NCBI GenBank assembly: GCA_023423475.1
Contig: JAFAFN010000135.1
Span: 1-5,105 of the forward strand
Source of the DNA: Actinomycetes bacterium
GTDB lineage: Bacteria; Actinomycetota; Acidimicrobiia; Acidimicrobiales; Microtrichaceae
DNA: 5,105 nucleotides
Reading direction: 5' to 3'
Shown here piece by piece: positions 4,380 to 5,105 of the stretch; the stretch's first letter is position 1, and each line of letters starts with the position of its first letter. The position numbers and the translations under genes are program-made. The notes under the pieces were generated by a model, which saw nothing but the letters and a program-made list of their open reading frames with translations, ran no database searches and had not been told where the DNA came from.

Positions 4380-5105
4380 ATGGCGAAGCCGGCCAGAGGC
4401 GCCATGTGGGGGGCGGACACGCTCAGTTGGGAGCACGGCAGTCGCTGGTTCAACCTCGTCGGTGGGCCCCGCGCCGCCATCATGCAGACCTGCGATCCGA
4501 AGGTCGCTGCCGGAGTGGCGCAGTACAGCACGTACCGCACCGACCCCTTCGGCCGGCTCGAGCGGACCATGGACGCCATGTTGGCGATCAGCTACGGCAC
4601 ACCGCAGCGGCGTGCGCAGGTGCTCGACGAGCTGCGTGAGATGCACCGCAACGTCCGCGGCCGCACCTCGGGCGGTGCGCCCTACTCGGCGCTCGACCCC
4701 TCGCTCATGTTCTGGGTGCTGGCCACGCTGACCGACACCGTCATCGAGGTCGACCGTCGCTACCTCGGCACGATGACCGAGCAGGACCGCTGGGACTACT
4801 ACGACGAGAGCCTGCAGCTCGCCGAGGCGTTCGGGATCGACGAGCGGTTCGTGCCGGGTGACCTTGGCGAGTTCCGCACCTACATGTCCGACACCGTGCG
4901 GTCGTTGCGACCCGACGACGACTCCCGTGAGATCGCCCGCTCGCTCATGCAGCCCGGCCTGAAGTGGGTGCCCGACCTGGCCTTCGTGCCCCTCGAGTGG
5001 GTGACCACCGAGCTCCTGCCGACGCCGCTGCGTCGTCGGCTGTGGGTCGATGACCTCAACCCCGCGCAGCTCGCGGCAGTGCGCAGCGCCCGTGTGATGT
5101 CACGG
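4380..5105 (+). CDS. DUF2236 / oxygenase MpaB-Lcp-like protein (3' end outside window)
   Basis: 242 residues are visible and the frame is still open at the window edge; the family domain looks nearly complete. Matching features in order: WEHGSRWFNLVGGPRAAIMQ (17-36), VAAGVAQYSTYRTDPFGRLERT (42-63), AMLAISYG (66-73), MHRNVRG (88-94), GGAPYSALDPSLMFWVLATLTDT (98-120), YYDESLQLAEAFGI (140-153), FRTYM (165-169), and a C-terminal helical region with LLPTPLRRRLW. The family includes MpaB of mycophenolic acid synthesis and rubber oxygenase Lcp, a haem b protein. By analogy with the Arg/Thr/axial-His set of LcpK30, Arg59, Thr63 and His89 are candidate haem-pocket residues; this mapping is inferred. 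Most bacterial members have no known substrate, and no substrate can be named here. The segment usually ending in His-Pro reads CDP (38-40). It has no signal peptide, so it is likely cytoplasmic or membrane-associated. Confidence 0.85.
   Translation, partial: MAKPARGAMWGADTLSWEHGSRWFNLVGGPRAAIMQTCDPKVAAGVAQYSTYRTDPFGRLERTMDAMLAISYGTPQRRAQVLDELREMHRNVRGRTSGGAPYSALDPSLMFWVLATLTDTVIEVDRRYLGTMTEQDRWDYYDESLQLAEAFGIDERFVPGDLGEFRTYMSDTVRSLRPDDDSREIARSLMQPGLKWVPDLAFVPLEWVTTELLPTPLRRRLWVDDLNPAQLAAVRSARVMSR

Noticed and set aside
3363..4646. Long open frame of 427 codons on the minus strand, antisense to the glutaminyl cyclase
   Set aside because: It opposes a gene with a complete set of QC motifs, has no recognisable domain, and is His/Arg/Val/Asp-rich as expected for the shadow frame of GC-rich coding DNA.

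Overview
The window is high-GC DNA with dense, short-spaced genes. The ribulose-phosphate 3-epimerase variant (IQWDVMDG), a small secreted protein with an N-terminal FC and C-terminal CGI motif, and a likely leaderless start all suggest an actinobacterium. An Acidimicrobiia/Ilumatobacter-like lineage would fit, but this is inference from style and not from a marker gene.

Layout, left to right. (1) Positions 1-202 (+) hold the last 66 codons of a gene whose C-terminus resembles the LiaF/PspC-associated beta-rich domain. (2) Overlapping it, 189-476 (+) encodes a small two-helix membrane protein. Its N-terminus is built from four 18-bp repeats, each opening with a possible start codon. (3) Convergent with it, and overlapping by 19 bp, 458-886 (-) encodes a CAP/SCP-domain lipoprotein. 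Its AT-rich promoter and leader region (887-1046) carries two perfect dyads. (4) A two-gene operon reads leftward: rpe (1481-2161, -) followed by a small exported protein (1047-1484, -), joined by an ATGA overlap. (5) An 89-bp divergent promoter region separates rpe from a rightward operon: a TRAM-domain, Fe-S-type RNA m5U methyltransferase (2251-3456, +) and a lipoprotein glutaminyl-peptide cyclotransferase (3453-4289, +), again joined by an ATGA overlap. (6) After a 90-bp gap with a candidate -10 box and a TGACA-GT-TGTCA dyad, a DUF2236/MpaB-Lcp-like oxygenase gene starts at 4380 and runs off the right edge.

Functionally this is a mixed chromosomal neighbourhood. It holds cell-envelope or exported proteins (LiaF-like tail, small membrane protein, CAP lipoprotein, small exported protein, QC lipoprotein) around two housekeeping enzymes (Rpe, RNA methyltransferase). 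I see no tRNA, rRNA, CRISPR array, insertion sequence, phage gene or integration site, and no coherent new multi-gene system. The items most worth a second look are the start-codon repeat array, the Rpe metal-ligand substitution, and the promoter-proximal dyads upstream of the CAP and MpaB-like genes.
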